Source: Rugosimonospora africana (lineage in GTDB: Bacteria > Actinomycetota > Actinomycetes > Mycobacteriales > Micromonosporaceae). From it: 64,000 bases of DNA. The notes under the pieces were generated by a model. It was not told the origin of the DNA, did not search any database, and saw only the letters and a program-made list of their open reading frames with translations. How positions within the stretch are numbered: position 1 is the first letter of the stretch; every line of letters begins with the position of its first letter. Positions 19,801-28,232 of this stretch are shown in pieces. Where the stretch lies: NCBI RefSeq assembly GCF_016862975.1, contig NZ_BONZ01000009.1, positions 1-64,000 of the forward strand. The letters are read 5' to 3'. Position numbers and translations under genes: made by a program.

Positions 19801-20490
19801 AGCCCGACCGGCAACCACCCGGCGGTAGCGACCGGCTACCAACCACCGGCGGCGCAGGCGTCCGGAGCGCCCGCCGTCGCCCCGACGCCGGTACGGCCGG
19901 CGGGCCACCCGGACGAGACCATGGAGCTACCCATCTTCCGGGAGCTGGAGTCCGCCTGGTTCCGCAGCCGGAGCGTCGAGGACAGCGGGGGCGACTCCTT
20001 CGGCGGACCCGGTTTCGGCTCGCCGGCGGTGGAAGAGGGAGCCGAATCCAAGGCACAGGAACAGCCGGCGGTGCCGTCGGCGCCGGTCAACGGCGCACCT
20101 GGCGTAACCAGCCCGGCCCGCACGTCGGAGAATGGCAACATGGGAAGTCCTGCGACACCGGCCGGGCAGGGGGCGGAGCCCGAAGAGTCTTGGCGGTCAG
20201 CCGCCGATGAGGGCTGGATGGCCGCTTCGGCGGCGGCAGAGCCGGCGGTGACGGCGTTGACCAACGCTGGCCTGCCGAAGCGGGTACCCATGGCGCAACT
20301 GGTACCGGGTGGGGTGGAGAAAAACACGACGAATGCCAATCGGCGTTCGCCAGAGCAGGTACGAGGGCTTCTCTCGGCTTATCACCGCGGCGTCCAACGG
20401 GGTCGTACCCGGGGCGGCGACGACAAGACCCCGGAGTCGAGCACGACGGCCGGGAATTCCTCGCAGGCTGGCAGGGAGCAGGAAGCATGA
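16852..20490 (+). CDS. cvnA: Conservon sensor histidine kinase with nitrate-sensing domain
   Basis: Encodes 1212 aa. It is the membrane component of a conservon, proposed to control the small GTPase encoded downstream. GTG 16852 follows GGAGGG. Membrane helices lie at about residues 31-50 and 335-358, flanking an extracellular helical nitrate/nitrite-sensing (NIT) type domain. A HAMP-like linker follows, then the kinase-like region with [16 protein letters not shown] and the ATP-binding lid: [14 protein letters not shown] and [10 protein letters not shown]. After about residue 670 comes 350 residues of Pro/Gly-rich linker. The end (about 1027-1185) has [24 protein letters not shown] and [14 protein letters not shown], found again in the 914-aa protein at 23440-26184. 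Confidence 0.93.
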   Translation: MSKRPTTDGDTARSRMGGLAGYFRDRPIWVKLGLIMMVPTIATVFVGASALLGNIGAANDANRARALATLTSDAGQLVHDLQNERAEATILLDAKSGDPQKSALAQYQSLFNGTNQAARSYQQHRNALSGVPATFQSQLRTIDIQLNALDSLHQQVTNITDVTLSAVIQRYQAMIKSLVDLRDAASQLAGDTSLSYDMRAGSAIANAKEQLSQERVIVLQILNLGSLTPEAQREFLTTLAGQQLALAPYYTVATPSQQDLLNKIVTGPNLREARLFENTITSEKPGPLTAEIFDTAQWDSAMAGRADLMRQVEQAIDAQTVADAGAVHARVQRQVLIEAVLLIILVLVAVLIAWFVARAMNRSLRELRQGALAVAQYGLPQAVARLRDPALSNQMSPQQLAVQIAEPLPVRSKDEFGQVTEAFNAVHLEAVRTAAEQAALRSSVSTMFVNLARRSQILVDRLIGHLDRLERGEEDPDRLAELFQLDHLATRMRRNDENLLVLAGADSTRVQREPAALIDVLRAAQSEVEHYTRIEFGVIDRDIEIGAHAVNDLVHLVAELFDNATAFSPPDSTVIVEARRVGDRAVLFVEDRGIGISADQLSELNERLATPPMVDVAVSRMMGLVVVARLAARHGVKVELRPANERGTIADVLLPTAALVPRALAGRGPNATGTPPITRESPLAGPPSSPPIPTPSPSAPPRSPFSTPLALESGTADPRTPAGAGSGLAGPSTGGFGGSGLGGGPARFGSGPLNGNTPGAPTSGPPAQSGGGSQLPAWSDLTGAGAVNGSNGAGGRNGTDPYPPVPRPSENRPTNGITPTPGPGIMNSGDPLPQRRATESRPVDSDLTEEPPSPRIPRQIPSSPEAWATGPAGPRTTPPPDMVIDAIDADVVEERTVATPTVPAPQSGTGQPPGTPPPAWPPVPAYSSDSEPDDEQGGAPAVPEEFAAALDITSELPRIRLDEESSRPQPDWNGQSGSARIVSSPTGNHPAVATGYQPPAAQASGAPAVAPTPVRPAGHPDETMELPIFRELESAWFRSRSVEDSGGDSFGGPGFGSPAVEEGAESKAQEQPAVPSAPVNGAPGVTSPARTSENGNMGSPATPAGQGAEPEESWRSAADEGWMAASAAAEPAVTALTNAGLPKRVPMAQLVPGGVEKNTTNANRRSPEQVRGLLSAYHRGVQRGRTRGGDDKTPESSTTAGNSSQAGREQEA

Positions 20491-20891
20491 CTACTACGCA
20501 GGATCTCGGCTGGTTGCTCGCCAACTTCGCCGATCGGGTACCCGGCGTCGCGCACGCGATCGCCGTCTCGGCTGACGGTCTGCTCCTGGCCTCGTCGCGT
20601 GACCTACCAAGGGACCGGGCCGACCAACTTTCGGCTATCGCGTCAGGTCTGGTCAGCCTGACTCAGGGTGCGTCCCGGTGCTTTGAGGGTGGGGCGGTGC
20701 TCCAGACGGTCGTCGAGATGGACAATGGCTTCCTGTTCCTGATGTCCATCTCGGACGGGTCGTCGTTCGCCGTACTCGCCGCGCGCAGTTGCGACGTTGG
20801 CCAGGTCGGTTACGAGATGGCACTGCTGGTTGACCGGGTTGGCGACGCGTTGACCCCGCTGCCGCGGGCAGCAGCCGGCATGCTGGGCTGA
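20487..20891 (+). CDS. cvnB: Conservon roadblock/LC7 protein
   Basis: Encodes 134 aa. In conservons this roadblock/LC7-fold protein is thought to act with the GTPase, in the manner of MglB. The ATG overlaps the kinase stop (ATGA). Typical features are [55 protein letters not shown] and [19 protein letters not shown]. It is full length, soluble and cytoplasmic. Confidence 0.95.
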   Translation: MTTTQDLGWLLANFADRVPGVAHAIAVSADGLLLASSRDLPRDRADQLSAIASGLVSLTQGASRCFEGGAVLQTVVEMDNGFLFLMSISDGSSFAVLAARSCDVGQVGYEMALLVDRVGDALTPLPRAAAGMLG

Positions 20892-20941
20892 CCCCCAGCG
20901 GGTAAGCGACCGAGACACTTTTTGACTCAGGAAGAAAGGGG

Positions 20942-21331
20942 GTGACGGCGGTGGTAGCCGAACGCGACGAGCCCACAGGTGCTCTGGTGCGGCCGTATGC
21001 CGTCACCCGCGGGCGCACCCGGCCACGGCTGGACATCGCGCTCGAAGCGCTCGTTGAGACCACAGCCCGGGGACGTAACGCCTTCGCGCGGGACAGCGTC
21101 GGGCAAGGGCGCGAGCAGCAGTACATCGCCTCGTTGTGTGATGGCCGGCTGCAGTCGCTCGCTGAGATCGCCGCACGGATGCAGCTGCCGCTCGGGGTGG
21201 CCCGGGTTCTGATCGCCGACATGGCCACGGAGGGCCTGGTCGCCGTGTATGAGCCCACCTCCTTCGACAGCAACGACTCGGTGGGCACAGAACTGCTGGA
21301 GAGGGTGCTGAGTGGACTTCGCAGGCTCTGA
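20942..21331 (+). CDS. cvnC: Conservon DUF742 protein
   Basis: Encodes 129 aa of the DUF742 family, the third conserved conservon component, with a winged-helix-like fold. Motifs are VRPYAVTRGRTRP, IALEALVETT, YIASLCDGRLQSLAEIAAR and LGVARVLIADMATEGLV. GTG 20942 is preceded by AGGAAG and AAAGG; a second GTG at 20951 is a possible alternative. It lies 50 bases after cvnB and overlaps cvnD by 20 bases. Confidence 0.93.
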   Translation: MTAVVAERDEPTGALVRPYAVTRGRTRPRLDIALEALVETTARGRNAFARDSVGQGREQQYIASLCDGRLQSLAEIAARMQLPLGVARVLIADMATEGLVAVYEPTSFDSNDSVGTELLERVLSGLRRL

Positions 21332-21920
21332 CATGGCGCACCGCCCGACCGCGGGCCGGGTGACGTCGGCGAAGATTGTCATCGCCGGTGGATTCGGTGT
21401 GGGCAAGACCACGCTCGTAGGCTCTGTCTCGGAGATCACGCCGCTGACCACCGAGGCAATCATGACGTCTGCGGGTGAAGGCGTCGGCGACACCCGGCAG
21501 GTGCCGGGGAAGGTGACCACCACGGTCGCGATGGACTTCGGTCGTATCTCGATCGACCGGGATCTCATCCTGTACCTGTTCGGTACGCCCGGGCAGACGC
21601 GATTCTGGTTCATGTGGGATGAACTGGTTCGCGGCGCCATCGGGGCGGTGGTCATGGTCGACACCAGGCGACTGGCAGACTGCTTCGCCGCCATCGACTT
21701 CTTCGAGCACCGGCGGCTGCCGTACCTCGTTGCGATCAACTGCTTCGACGGGATGCAGTACCACTCCGCCCAGGACGTCCGTGACGCGCTGGCGGTCTCC
21801 CCGGACGTACCGGTCGTCTCGTGCGACGCGCGGAGCCGGGAGTCGACCAAGCAGGTGCTCATCTCGTTGGTCGAGTACGTGCTGACCATGCGTCGCCAGC
21901 GGGCGGGCGCACCCGCCTGA
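21312..21920 (+). CDS. cvnD: Conservon small GTPase
   Basis: Encodes 202 aa, a Ras-like/MglA-like GTP-binding protein and the output component of the conservon. The P loop is IAGGFGVGKTTLVGSVSEI, switch/G3 is LILYLFGTPGQTRFWFMW, and the specificity loop is YLVAINCFDG, an NxxD-type G4. GTG 21312 lies within the end of cvnC, with GGAG upstream, so the two are coupled. A strong intrinsic terminator follows 17 bases after the stop, marking the end of the four-gene operon. The genes controlled cannot be read from the sequence. Confidence 0.94.
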   Translation: MDFAGSDMAHRPTAGRVTSAKIVIAGGFGVGKTTLVGSVSEITPLTTEAIMTSAGEGVGDTRQVPGKVTTTVAMDFGRISIDRDLILYLFGTPGQTRFWFMWDELVRGAIGAVVMVDTRRLADCFAAIDFFEHRRLPYLVAINCFDGMQYHSAQDVRDALAVSPDVPVVSCDARSRESTKQVLISLVEYVLTMRRQRAGAPA

Positions 21921-21936
21921 GACCACACTGAGCTTG

Positions 21937-21976
21937 GCGGGTCTGTTTCCGGTGGAGACAGACCCGCGCCGTTTTT
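21937..21976 (+). terminator. Intrinsic terminator of the conservon
   Basis: GCGGGTCTGT (21937-21946) pairs perfectly with ACAGACCCGC (21958-21967), followed by a run of five T at 21972-21976. This is a classical intrinsic terminator. Confidence 0.92.
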
Positions 21977-22065
21977 ATGCGATCAGCGGCAACACCGACG
22001 CGCGTCGCACCGGCCGCTGGCGAAGGCCGCGACCCACCCGAGGCCGCGGCGCTGAGGAAAGCCGC

Positions 22066-23304
22066 TCAGGTGAGCTGGACCCACCCGTCCTGGGCGATCT
22101 GGAACAGTTCGAGCGAGTCGGTCTGAAGGCCGCCGTGCTGGATCGTCTGAAACTTGTACTCGCCGGCCAACCCGTCGAACGGAATGGACTCCAGCCCGTT
22201 ACGGATCTTCAAGTGGTTGGTGCTCGCCGCGCGGCTCACCGCGCCGATCAGCACGTCGAGAGCGTCCGCGCCGTAGATGGACAGGCCGGAGAACGCACCG
22301 AAGAGCCGGGTGTACTGCTCGAAGTAGTTCTGCTGAGCGACCGCGTCGGGAGTGGTGACGGCGACCGTCACGCCGCCGAGGATCGACGGGGAGACCAGGA
22401 CGCCGCCCAGCGTAGAACTCCGGTTTGCCGCGGACAACGTGTCCTCGGAGGCCGCTCCGGCGTCGAAATACAGCCGCCCACGATAGCCCGCCTGGGCGAG
22501 TGCCCGAGCGGCCAGGCCGGACGCCGGTGCCACGCCCCAGATGACGACGGCGTCCGGAGACGCCGAGACGATCTGGTGAGCCTGAGCCGAGTAGTCGGAG
22601 ACACCGACCGGGATCCGTACCGTGGCGACCGTGGACAGGCCGGCGTGGGAGGACTCGACCGCGGTCTTCACCGCTGTCAGGCCGGAGTCTCCGTGGTCGT
22701 CCGTGGTCGCGAGGACCGCGACCCGCTTGGCCGGGGTGGTTACGAGGTGGCCGATCAGCATCGCGGCGACGTCGGACGCGCTCGGACCGAGCCTGAAGAC
22801 GAAGCGCCGCTGCAGGGTCGGCAACACGATGTCGTCGGCGAACCCGGTGGCCATCAGCGGTACGCCGGCCTGCTCGGCCACCGGCGCGATGGCGCCCGTG
22901 GTTGTCGCGGCACCGCCGACGATCAGCCCGACGGCCTGGTTTCCGCTGATCATCTGCTTGGCCGCGGCGACCGCCGTACCCGGGTCGCTTCCGGTGTCCT
23001 TGACCAGCAACTTGACCCGGCGCGTGGTGTTGCCGACCAGGACGCCGTCCTGGTTGATCCGATCGAGCGCGATCTGGAGGCCCCGCTGCTGGGCGGTGCC
23101 GACCGTGGCGCCGCTGCCGGTGATGTCGAGGCAGGCCCCGACGACCAGGTCGGGGCCCCGCGACACGGGGACCGAACCGGCCATCATGTCGTTGCCACGG
23201 CCGCCACACGCGGCGACCGCCGTGGCGACGGTACCGAACATTCCGGCGGCGATTAGCGACCGGCGGGTCAATCCCCCGGCACCAGGCCGCATGTCTCCAG
23301 CCAT
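22066..23304 (-). CDS. Tat-exported solute-binding lipoprotein (amino-acid-type)
   Basis: Encodes 412 aa and resembles periplasmic binding proteins of the branched-chain amino acid or urea type (type 1 fold). ATG 23304 is preceded by AAAGGTGGCGAGG; the frame continues upstream but that stretch is atypical. The N-terminus has the twin-arginine motif LTRRSLIAAG and a lipobox VAAC, so it is probably a Tat-exported lipoprotein. The core shows IGLAL-like LQIALDRINQDG, VKLLVKDTGSDP and VIWGVAPASGLAARALAQAG. No permease or ATPase genes are adjacent, so it is an orphan and may serve as a sensor for the neighbouring conservon; that is an inference from position. Confidence 0.85.
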   Translation of the reverse strand: MAGDMRPGAGGLTRRSLIAAGMFGTVATAVAACGGRGNDMMAGSVPVSRGPDLVVGACLDITGSGATVGTAQQRGLQIALDRINQDGVLVGNTTRRVKLLVKDTGSDPGTAVAAAKQMISGNQAVGLIVGGAATTTGAIAPVAEQAGVPLMATGFADDIVLPTLQRRFVFRLGPSASDVAAMLIGHLVTTPAKRVAVLATTDDHGDSGLTAVKTAVESSHAGLSTVATVRIPVGVSDYSAQAHQIVSASPDAVVIWGVAPASGLAARALAQAGYRGRLYFDAGAASEDTLSAANRSSTLGGVLVSPSILGGVTVAVTTPDAVAQQNYFEQYTRLFGAFSGLSIYGADALDVLIGAVSRAASTNHLKIRNGLESIPFDGLAGEYKFQTIQHGGLQTDSLELFQIAQDGWVQLT

Positions 23305-23439
23305 GACCTCGCCACCTTTTTCCTCGGGCACCGACGCGTCGATGAACCCTGTTAACGCACAGATCTGATCATGCACATGTAGTGGTGCGGTGGAACTCAG
23401 CCCGAGGGGCAGCAGCGGACGCGAGGTTCGGCGTGACGT

Positions 23440-26184
23440 TCAGCGGTTGGAGGCCGAACGGTAGTTGAAGTCGCGATCCTCGTCCTGCTCTGCTTCCCAG
23501 CCATCCCGGGTGAAGTCCCAGCCCCCCGCCGCCTCGCGGCCGGGCCGGCCGCCCACGGCGAAGCCGCGGACCTCCTCGCCCCGGCGCGAGCCACGGAAGT
23601 ATCCGGTGGTGTGCGCGGCCATCGCGGCCGGATCCCGCACGATGTGCAGGGCCCGGTCGCTGGCCGGAGGTGGCAACGGCGAACCCGGAACCAGGTTGGC
23701 CTGTGGCACCCGCCGGGGAAGGCCGACCTCGGTCTCCTCGCCCCGTACCGGTTCGGCTGCCCGCTGGGCCGCCTGCCAACCCAGGTCGGCGGAGTTGGCC
23801 CAGTCGGGCGCGGTCTCCTCCACCTCCAGGTGGCCGGTGAACCAGGCCGACCTCGCCTGCGCGAAGATCAGCAGGTCGCCATCCGGCTCGTCGCTCACCG
23901 GCGGTGCCGAGATCGGCTCGGCGGGCCGGCGAGTCCGGCCACCCCGCGCGTCGTCGTTCTCGACGAGGCGGAGCGGAGCGCCGTTCGTGCCTTCGCCCGA
24001 CGAGTCACGGTTGAACGCGGCGGCGGCGCCCAACCGGCGCTCACCGCTGAACGCGGCGGCCGCGCCAAGCGTCCGGTCGCCACCGTTGCGTCCCTGGGTG
24101 CTGAACTCACCGGTCGAGCTGAAGGTCCGCTCGCCGCCGCTACGTCCCTGGGTGCTGAACTCACCGGTCGAGGCGCCGCCGGGGCGGTCGCCACCGGTCC
24201 GCTCGCCGCTGCCGAGGATCTCCCTGTCGCGATCCCGCTCGCGCATGCCCGGCCGGTCGTCGCGCAGGGCACGATCGGCCAGCGGTGCCGGCTCGACCAG
24301 GCGCAGCGCCGGGGGCTCGGCCGGCAGGTCGTTGTCCTGCCATGGCGGGGTTACCCGCCCGTCGCGCTGGCGCGGGATGGCAGGCCGTCGCTCCGCTACC
24401 GGCTCGCCGCCACGGCGCTCGAGGACGGTCGGCGGCAGCGTGGTGGCCGGGAAGGAGGTCGGGTCGAGCGGGTTCGGCGTCGGCTGCCCGATCGAGGACT
24501 GGCCCGGCTCATCGCGCCGTGCCAGACGCGCCGGGTCAGGTCGGTCGGAACCAACCGTGGGCAGGCCGGTGCCGCTCGTGTTCAGCGGCCAGTCCGAACG
24601 TGAGCCGGGCGGACCGACCTCGGGTGCCGGACGTGGTGCCGGGACCGGAATGATCGCGTTTTCCGCCGAGGGCGCCGCGGCCGCGCGACTCTGCGGGTAC
24701 CCGTACGCACCGGACGGGTACGGGTCGCCGGGGGTCGGCGTGCCGCGCGACGGCGGTGCGGAGACCACCGACGGGGTCGAGTACGAGGGCGGGCCCGACA
24801 TCGGCACCGGCGGTGGGCTACTCGGCCGGCCCACCGGTGGGTTGACCTGCTCCGGAACGGCATGCGACGCGGGCGACGGGGCGTTGTGCGAGATCGGCGA
24901 TGGCGTGCCGTGCGAGGCTGCCGGCGCCATCGGCGGCGGGGTCACCGGTAGCGGTGCCGCCGGCGGTGGCGCCATCGGCGACGGCGTGCGCGACTGGCCA
25001 CCGCGGGGCTGCGGGGTCGGCGTCGGCGCCGCGTGTGACGGTGGCGTGTGCGACGGCGACGGAGGCGCGGCGTGGGCCGCGGGCGACGCCGCGAAATCCT
25101 CACGGCGCGGGATCGTGCTGCGGGTCACCGCGGGGCGGGCCCCGCTGCCGACGCGCAGCGGATCGACCGTCACCGCGTCGACCGACACCGGCGCGGGCTG
25201 CTGGCTGCGGCCCCGACGCTGCACCCGGGGAAGCTCGGAGCTGCTCTCCCGGACCGCCCGCAACGGCGTGGACGGGGACGCCGAGCGAGCCGGAAGCCCG
25301 CCGGTGATCGGAGCGGCCTTCTCGGTGAGCAGGCCGACCAGGGCCGCGATCCCGGTGTCGCAGGCGCGCACCGCGGCGACGGACTGGCGGATGGTCTCGG
25401 CGACGGCCGTGGTGAGTGTCTTGCCGATGCCCGCCCGCCGGGGAGTCTCCGCGATCGCGACCCGCAGAGCGGTGATCGAGTCACTGATCGCGGTCTCGTC
25501 GGCGAGGCCGGAGCTGGACAGCTGCGCGGCGACCTGCGCGTCTCGGCCACGGTTGGCCGCGCCGGCGCCGAGCAGACCGGGCTCCGGCAGCGCGTCCAGG
25601 ATGGCCAGCGGGATGGGCTCGGCGGGGTCGGGGTAGGCGCGCAGTGCCGCCGGGTAGAGCTCACGCAGCACCTCGCGCAGCGCGACCGCGGCGCCCTGAC
25701 GCCCGGAGGTCAACGCGGCGTGAGCGGACAATATCGGCTTGAGCGCGATGAGTTCACGTGGCGCGGACACCGTGCCGGCGACCAGCGCACCGGCCTGGAG
25801 GGCGCGGGCGAGCCCGACCGCGCGGCGCTCGCTCACCGGCGCTTCCAGCTCATCGGTGGAGTCGTCGTCGCCGAACCGGTTGGCGTAGTCGTCCAGCGAC
25901 TCCTCGTCGGAGATGGCCAACGGGCGTCCCGCCGCGGCGAGCAGCAGCGTCACCTGGTGCTCGTCGCTGTCAGCGGCTACGGCCAGCCCAGCGGTGCCGC
26001 CCGATCGCTCCGCGAGAAGTGCGCCGAGCTCGGCGTAGCCCGTCGGGTCGTCTCTGACCTCGCAGACGTCGAGCAGTCGGCCCGCGTCGTCGACCACAGC
26101 AACGGTCAACAGCGCGTCTGCCGAATCCTGCGTCGCCGCCGGCGGTGTCGAAGCAAGACCGCAATACACCCGCACGAGCGCCAC
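23440..26184 (-). CDS. 914-aa protein: IS110-like domain, long linker, conservon-kinase C-terminal module
   Basis: Encodes 914 aa from GTG 26184, with GGGAGGAGG eight bases upstream. Residues 1-240 recall the RNase-H-like DEDD domain of IS110 transposases in order and spacing (LLTVAVVDDAGRLLDV, DPTGYAELGALLAE, RRAVGLARALQAGALV, SAPRELIALKPILSAHAAL), but the catalytic acids are not clearly kept. Residues 300-760 are Pro/Ser/Gly-rich with two STGEFSTQGR repeats. Residues 770-870 share motifs and exact spacing with the end of cvnA: LIFAQARSAWF, DLGWQAAQRAAEP, GLPRRVPQANLVPG and YFRGSRRG. No signal peptide or membrane helix is seen. It is not part of an insertion sequence, as no terminal repeats are visible. 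A role with the conservon is inferred. Confidence 0.75.
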   Translation of the reverse strand: MALVRVYCGLASTPPAATQDSADALLTVAVVDDAGRLLDVCEVRDDPTGYAELGALLAERSGGTAGLAVAADSDEHQVTLLLAAAGRPLAISDEESLDDYANRFGDDDSTDELEAPVSERRAVGLARALQAGALVAGTVSAPRELIALKPILSAHAALTSGRQGAAVALREVLRELYPAALRAYPDPAEPIPLAILDALPEPGLLGAGAANRGRDAQVAAQLSSSGLADETAISDSITALRVAIAETPRRAGIGKTLTTAVAETIRQSVAAVRACDTGIAALVGLLTEKAAPITGGLPARSASPSTPLRAVRESSSELPRVQRRGRSQQPAPVSVDAVTVDPLRVGSGARPAVTRSTIPRREDFAASPAAHAAPPSPSHTPPSHAAPTPTPQPRGGQSRTPSPMAPPPAAPLPVTPPPMAPAASHGTPSPISHNAPSPASHAVPEQVNPPVGRPSSPPPVPMSGPPSYSTPSVVSAPPSRGTPTPGDPYPSGAYGYPQSRAAAAPSAENAIIPVPAPRPAPEVGPPGSRSDWPLNTSGTGLPTVGSDRPDPARLARRDEPGQSSIGQPTPNPLDPTSFPATTLPPTVLERRGGEPVAERRPAIPRQRDGRVTPPWQDNDLPAEPPALRLVEPAPLADRALRDDRPGMRERDRDREILGSGERTGGDRPGGASTGEFSTQGRSGGERTFSSTGEFSTQGRNGGDRTLGAAAAFSGERRLGAAAAFNRDSSGEGTNGAPLRLVENDDARGGRTRRPAEPISAPPVSDEPDGDLLIFAQARSAWFTGHLEVEETAPDWANSADLGWQAAQRAAEPVRGEETEVGLPRRVPQANLVPGSPLPPPASDRALHIVRDPAAMAAHTTGYFRGSRRGEEVRGFAVGGRPGREAAGGWDFTRDGWEAEQDEDRDFNYRSASNR

Positions 26185-26241
26185 GGCGTCGTCCTCCTCC
26201 CGGACTGGTCGTGTTGCCAGACTGATGCTCCCTGGTCGAGG

Positions 26242-27186
26242 TCAGTCGCGCCAGTCCACGACACCAGAGATCTTGCCGATTATCGTTCGCCAGCCTAGCG
26301 GCGCGGCTTCTGTCCCGATTTTCTTCATCCGCCTTCTGGCCAGGAAACCGCTGAATCCACCGGTGGTGGTGGCACGGAGGGCTTCGTCGAGGTCGTCCAG
26401 CGGCGAACCCGGTGCCAGGGCCATGATGACCGGGTTGATCTTGAGCGCGAATGCCAGGTCACGGGCCAATTCACCGGCCTGGATGATGAGGTCCGCATCC
26501 CACGCGTCCCGGCCGCCCCGCAGATTCTTGACGACCAGGTCCAACTCGTACGAGTCCTCGGGGAGCGCGACCACATCCTCCGCGGTGACCGCCTCGGCCA
26601 GTTCCGACCAGGTGTCCAACTGGCTCATGTCGTGTTCGTCACCCGAACGGATGAAGTCGGCCAGGCCCTCGGGGGTCTGGAAGAGGAAGAGCTGACCGTT
26701 GTGACCGAGGAACACCGGCACTTCGTCGGGGCCGGCCTTGGCCGCTGCGGCCTCCTCCTCGTCTTCGTCCTCTTCTTCTTCGTCGTCCTCGTCGTCGTCC
26801 TCGTCGAGGTCGTCGTCTTCGTCTTCATCGAGGTCGCGCTCGTCGTCGCTGTCCTCAGCGTCGTCGGCCTCGTCCTCGATGTCGTCGTCTTCGCCGTCCC
26901 GGCGGGCGGCGGTCGACTCGTCGTCGAAGGCGTCGCCGAAGTCGAACTCCTCGTCCTGGTTGGCGATGGAGTATTGCCGGTCGGGGAACTCGTCCGTCTC
27001 CCGTCCGGACACGTCCGTCGGGGTGATGTCGGCGGCCGGCCGGTACGCGCGCAACGTGTAACCGACGCCCTTGGGCAGCGCGATCTCTACTGGATCGATG
27101 CGGACGTTGGACCACAGCTGCGGTCGGTCGACCTCGCGATCTTCCTCAAGGTCCGCCTGCTTTTCGGCGTCACGCTGGGCGGCCAC
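26242..27186 (-). CDS. Acidic conserved hypothetical protein
   Basis: Encodes 314 aa if it starts at GTG 27186, which has GGAGG five bases upstream; the open frame reaches 27225. An N-terminal folded part reads PQLWSNVRIDPVEIALPKGVGYTLRAY, given here as LWSNVRIDPVEIALPKG. About 65 residues that are almost purely Asp and Glu follow, and then a C-terminal domain: VPVFLGHNGQLFLFQTPEGL, ELDLVVKNLRGGRDAWDADL and ELARDLAFALKINPVIMAL. The acidic stretch may bind basic proteins or metal. I recognise no family. It lies 57 bases upstream of the 914-aa gene on the same strand and may be co-transcribed with it. Confidence 0.8.
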   Translation of the reverse strand: MAAQRDAEKQADLEEDREVDRPQLWSNVRIDPVEIALPKGVGYTLRAYRPAADITPTDVSGRETDEFPDRQYSIANQDEEFDFGDAFDDESTAARRDGEDDDIEDEADDAEDSDDERDLDEDEDDDLDEDDDEDDEEEEDEDEEEAAAAKAGPDEVPVFLGHNGQLFLFQTPEGLADFIRSGDEHDMSQLDTWSELAEAVTAEDVVALPEDSYELDLVVKNLRGGRDAWDADLIIQAGELARDLAFALKINPVIMALAPGSPLDDLDEALRATTTGGFSGFLARRRMKKIGTEAAPLGWRTIIGKISGVVDWRD

Positions 27187-27344
27187 GGCGACCTCCGTCG
27201 TCAAGATTTGGGTGAATCCGACCACACCCTAGCGGCTAAACCTCACCGCCCGATGCCCGGTCCAGCGCTCCAGGCTACGCGCCGCCCAGCCGCTGGTCGC
27301 GGGCCCTCCACCGCAGGCCGGCGAACGGTCGACAGGACAGGGAC

Positions 27345-28232
27345 TCAGACGCCCTTCGGGTGCCAGACGGTCTTGGTCTCCAGGAACGGGGTCATCCGGC
27401 CGACGCCCGGGTCCGCGTGCCAGTCGACCGGGGTGGCTCCCGGCCTCACGACCCGCTTGAGGTTGTCGGCGGCGGCAGCCTCCAGGTCGGCCGCGAGTGC
27501 CGGGTCGGTGACGCCGGCCAGGTCGAGCCCGTTGACGTCCATGTGCGAGGCCAGCCAGGGCGCGGTCTCGGCGACCCGGCCGGTGAGCAGGTTGACCACG
27601 CCGCCGGGCAGGTCGGAGGTGGCCAGTACCTCGGCCAGCGTGATCGCGGGCAGCGGGCGATCCTCGGCCGCCAGGACCACCGCGGTGTTGCCGGTCACGA
27701 TGATCGGGGCCAGCGTCGCCACCAGGCCGAGCAGCGGGGACTCCTGCGGCGCGACGAGGCCGACCACACCGGTCGGCTCCGGCGAGGACAGGTTGAAGAA
27801 CGGGCCCGCGACCGGGTTGGCGTTGCCGTACACTTGGGTGATCTTGTCGGACCAGCCCGCATACCACACCCAGAGATCGATCGCGGCGTCCACAGTGGAC
27901 GCCGCGTCCCCGCCTTCGGACAAGGAGACCTCGTCGATGAACTGGGCTCGCCGGCCCTCCAGCATCTCGGCGACGCGGTACAGGATCTGGCCCCGGTTGT
28001 ATGCGGTGGCCGCCGACCACTTGCCGAACGCGCCGCGTGCCGCCCGGACCGCGTCGCGGGCGTCCTTGCGGGAGGCGAGCGCCGCGTTGGCCAGGAAGTC
28101 GCCGCCGGAGGATGTCACCGCGTAGGACCTCCCGGACTCGCTGCGCGGGAAGGCCCCGCCGATGAACAGCTTGTACGTCTTGCGGACCGCGAGCCGGCCC
28201 GAGCCGCTGACGGAGGTTGACTCAGTGGGCAA
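27345..28232 (-). CDS. Half-length aldehyde dehydrogenase-like protein, no catalytic domain
   Basis: Encodes 295 aa, against about 480 for a full enzyme. TTG 28232 has GGAGG seven bases upstream and overlaps the end of the full-length paralog by 11 bases. The N-terminal coenzyme-binding part is recognisable: YKLFIGGAFPRSESGRSY, WYAGWSDK, GVVGLVAPQESPLLGLV and TGNTAVVLAAEDRPLPAITL. The chain then passes through LPGGVVNLLTGRV to a divergent end and lacks the region with catalytic Glu and Cys. It is probably a non-catalytic partner or assembly subunit of the adjacent enzyme. Codon use is normal, and there is no frameshift, so it does not look like a recent pseudogene. Confidence 0.85.
   Translation of the reverse strand: MPTESTSVSGSGRLAVRKTYKLFIGGAFPRSESGRSYAVTSSGGDFLANAALASRKDARDAVRAARGAFGKWSAATAYNRGQILYRVAEMLEGRRAQFIDEVSLSEGGDAASTVDAAIDLWVWYAGWSDKITQVYGNANPVAGPFFNLSSPEPTGVVGLVAPQESPLLGLVATLAPIIVTGNTAVVLAAEDRPLPAITLAEVLATSDLPGGVVNLLTGRVAETAPWLASHMDVNGLDLAGVTDPALAADLEAAAADNLKRVVRPGATPVDWHADPGVGRMTPFLETKTVWHPKGV
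27888..27900. repeat. GTCCAC-N-GTGGAC palindrome, copy 4
   Basis: It lies inside the half-length aldehyde dehydrogenase gene and encodes S-T-V-D with ACT for Thr. Confidence 0.9.

Noticed and set aside
23440-26184. An intact IS110 insertion sequence
   Set aside because: No terminal repeats or target duplication are visible, the gene is far longer than an IS110 transposase, and half of it is a linker plus a kinase-like tail.
26730-27000. A serine-rich protein on the plus strand opposite the acidic tract
   Set aside because: It is the antisense of Asp/Glu codons (GTC/CTC read as TCG/TCC) and has no start context.
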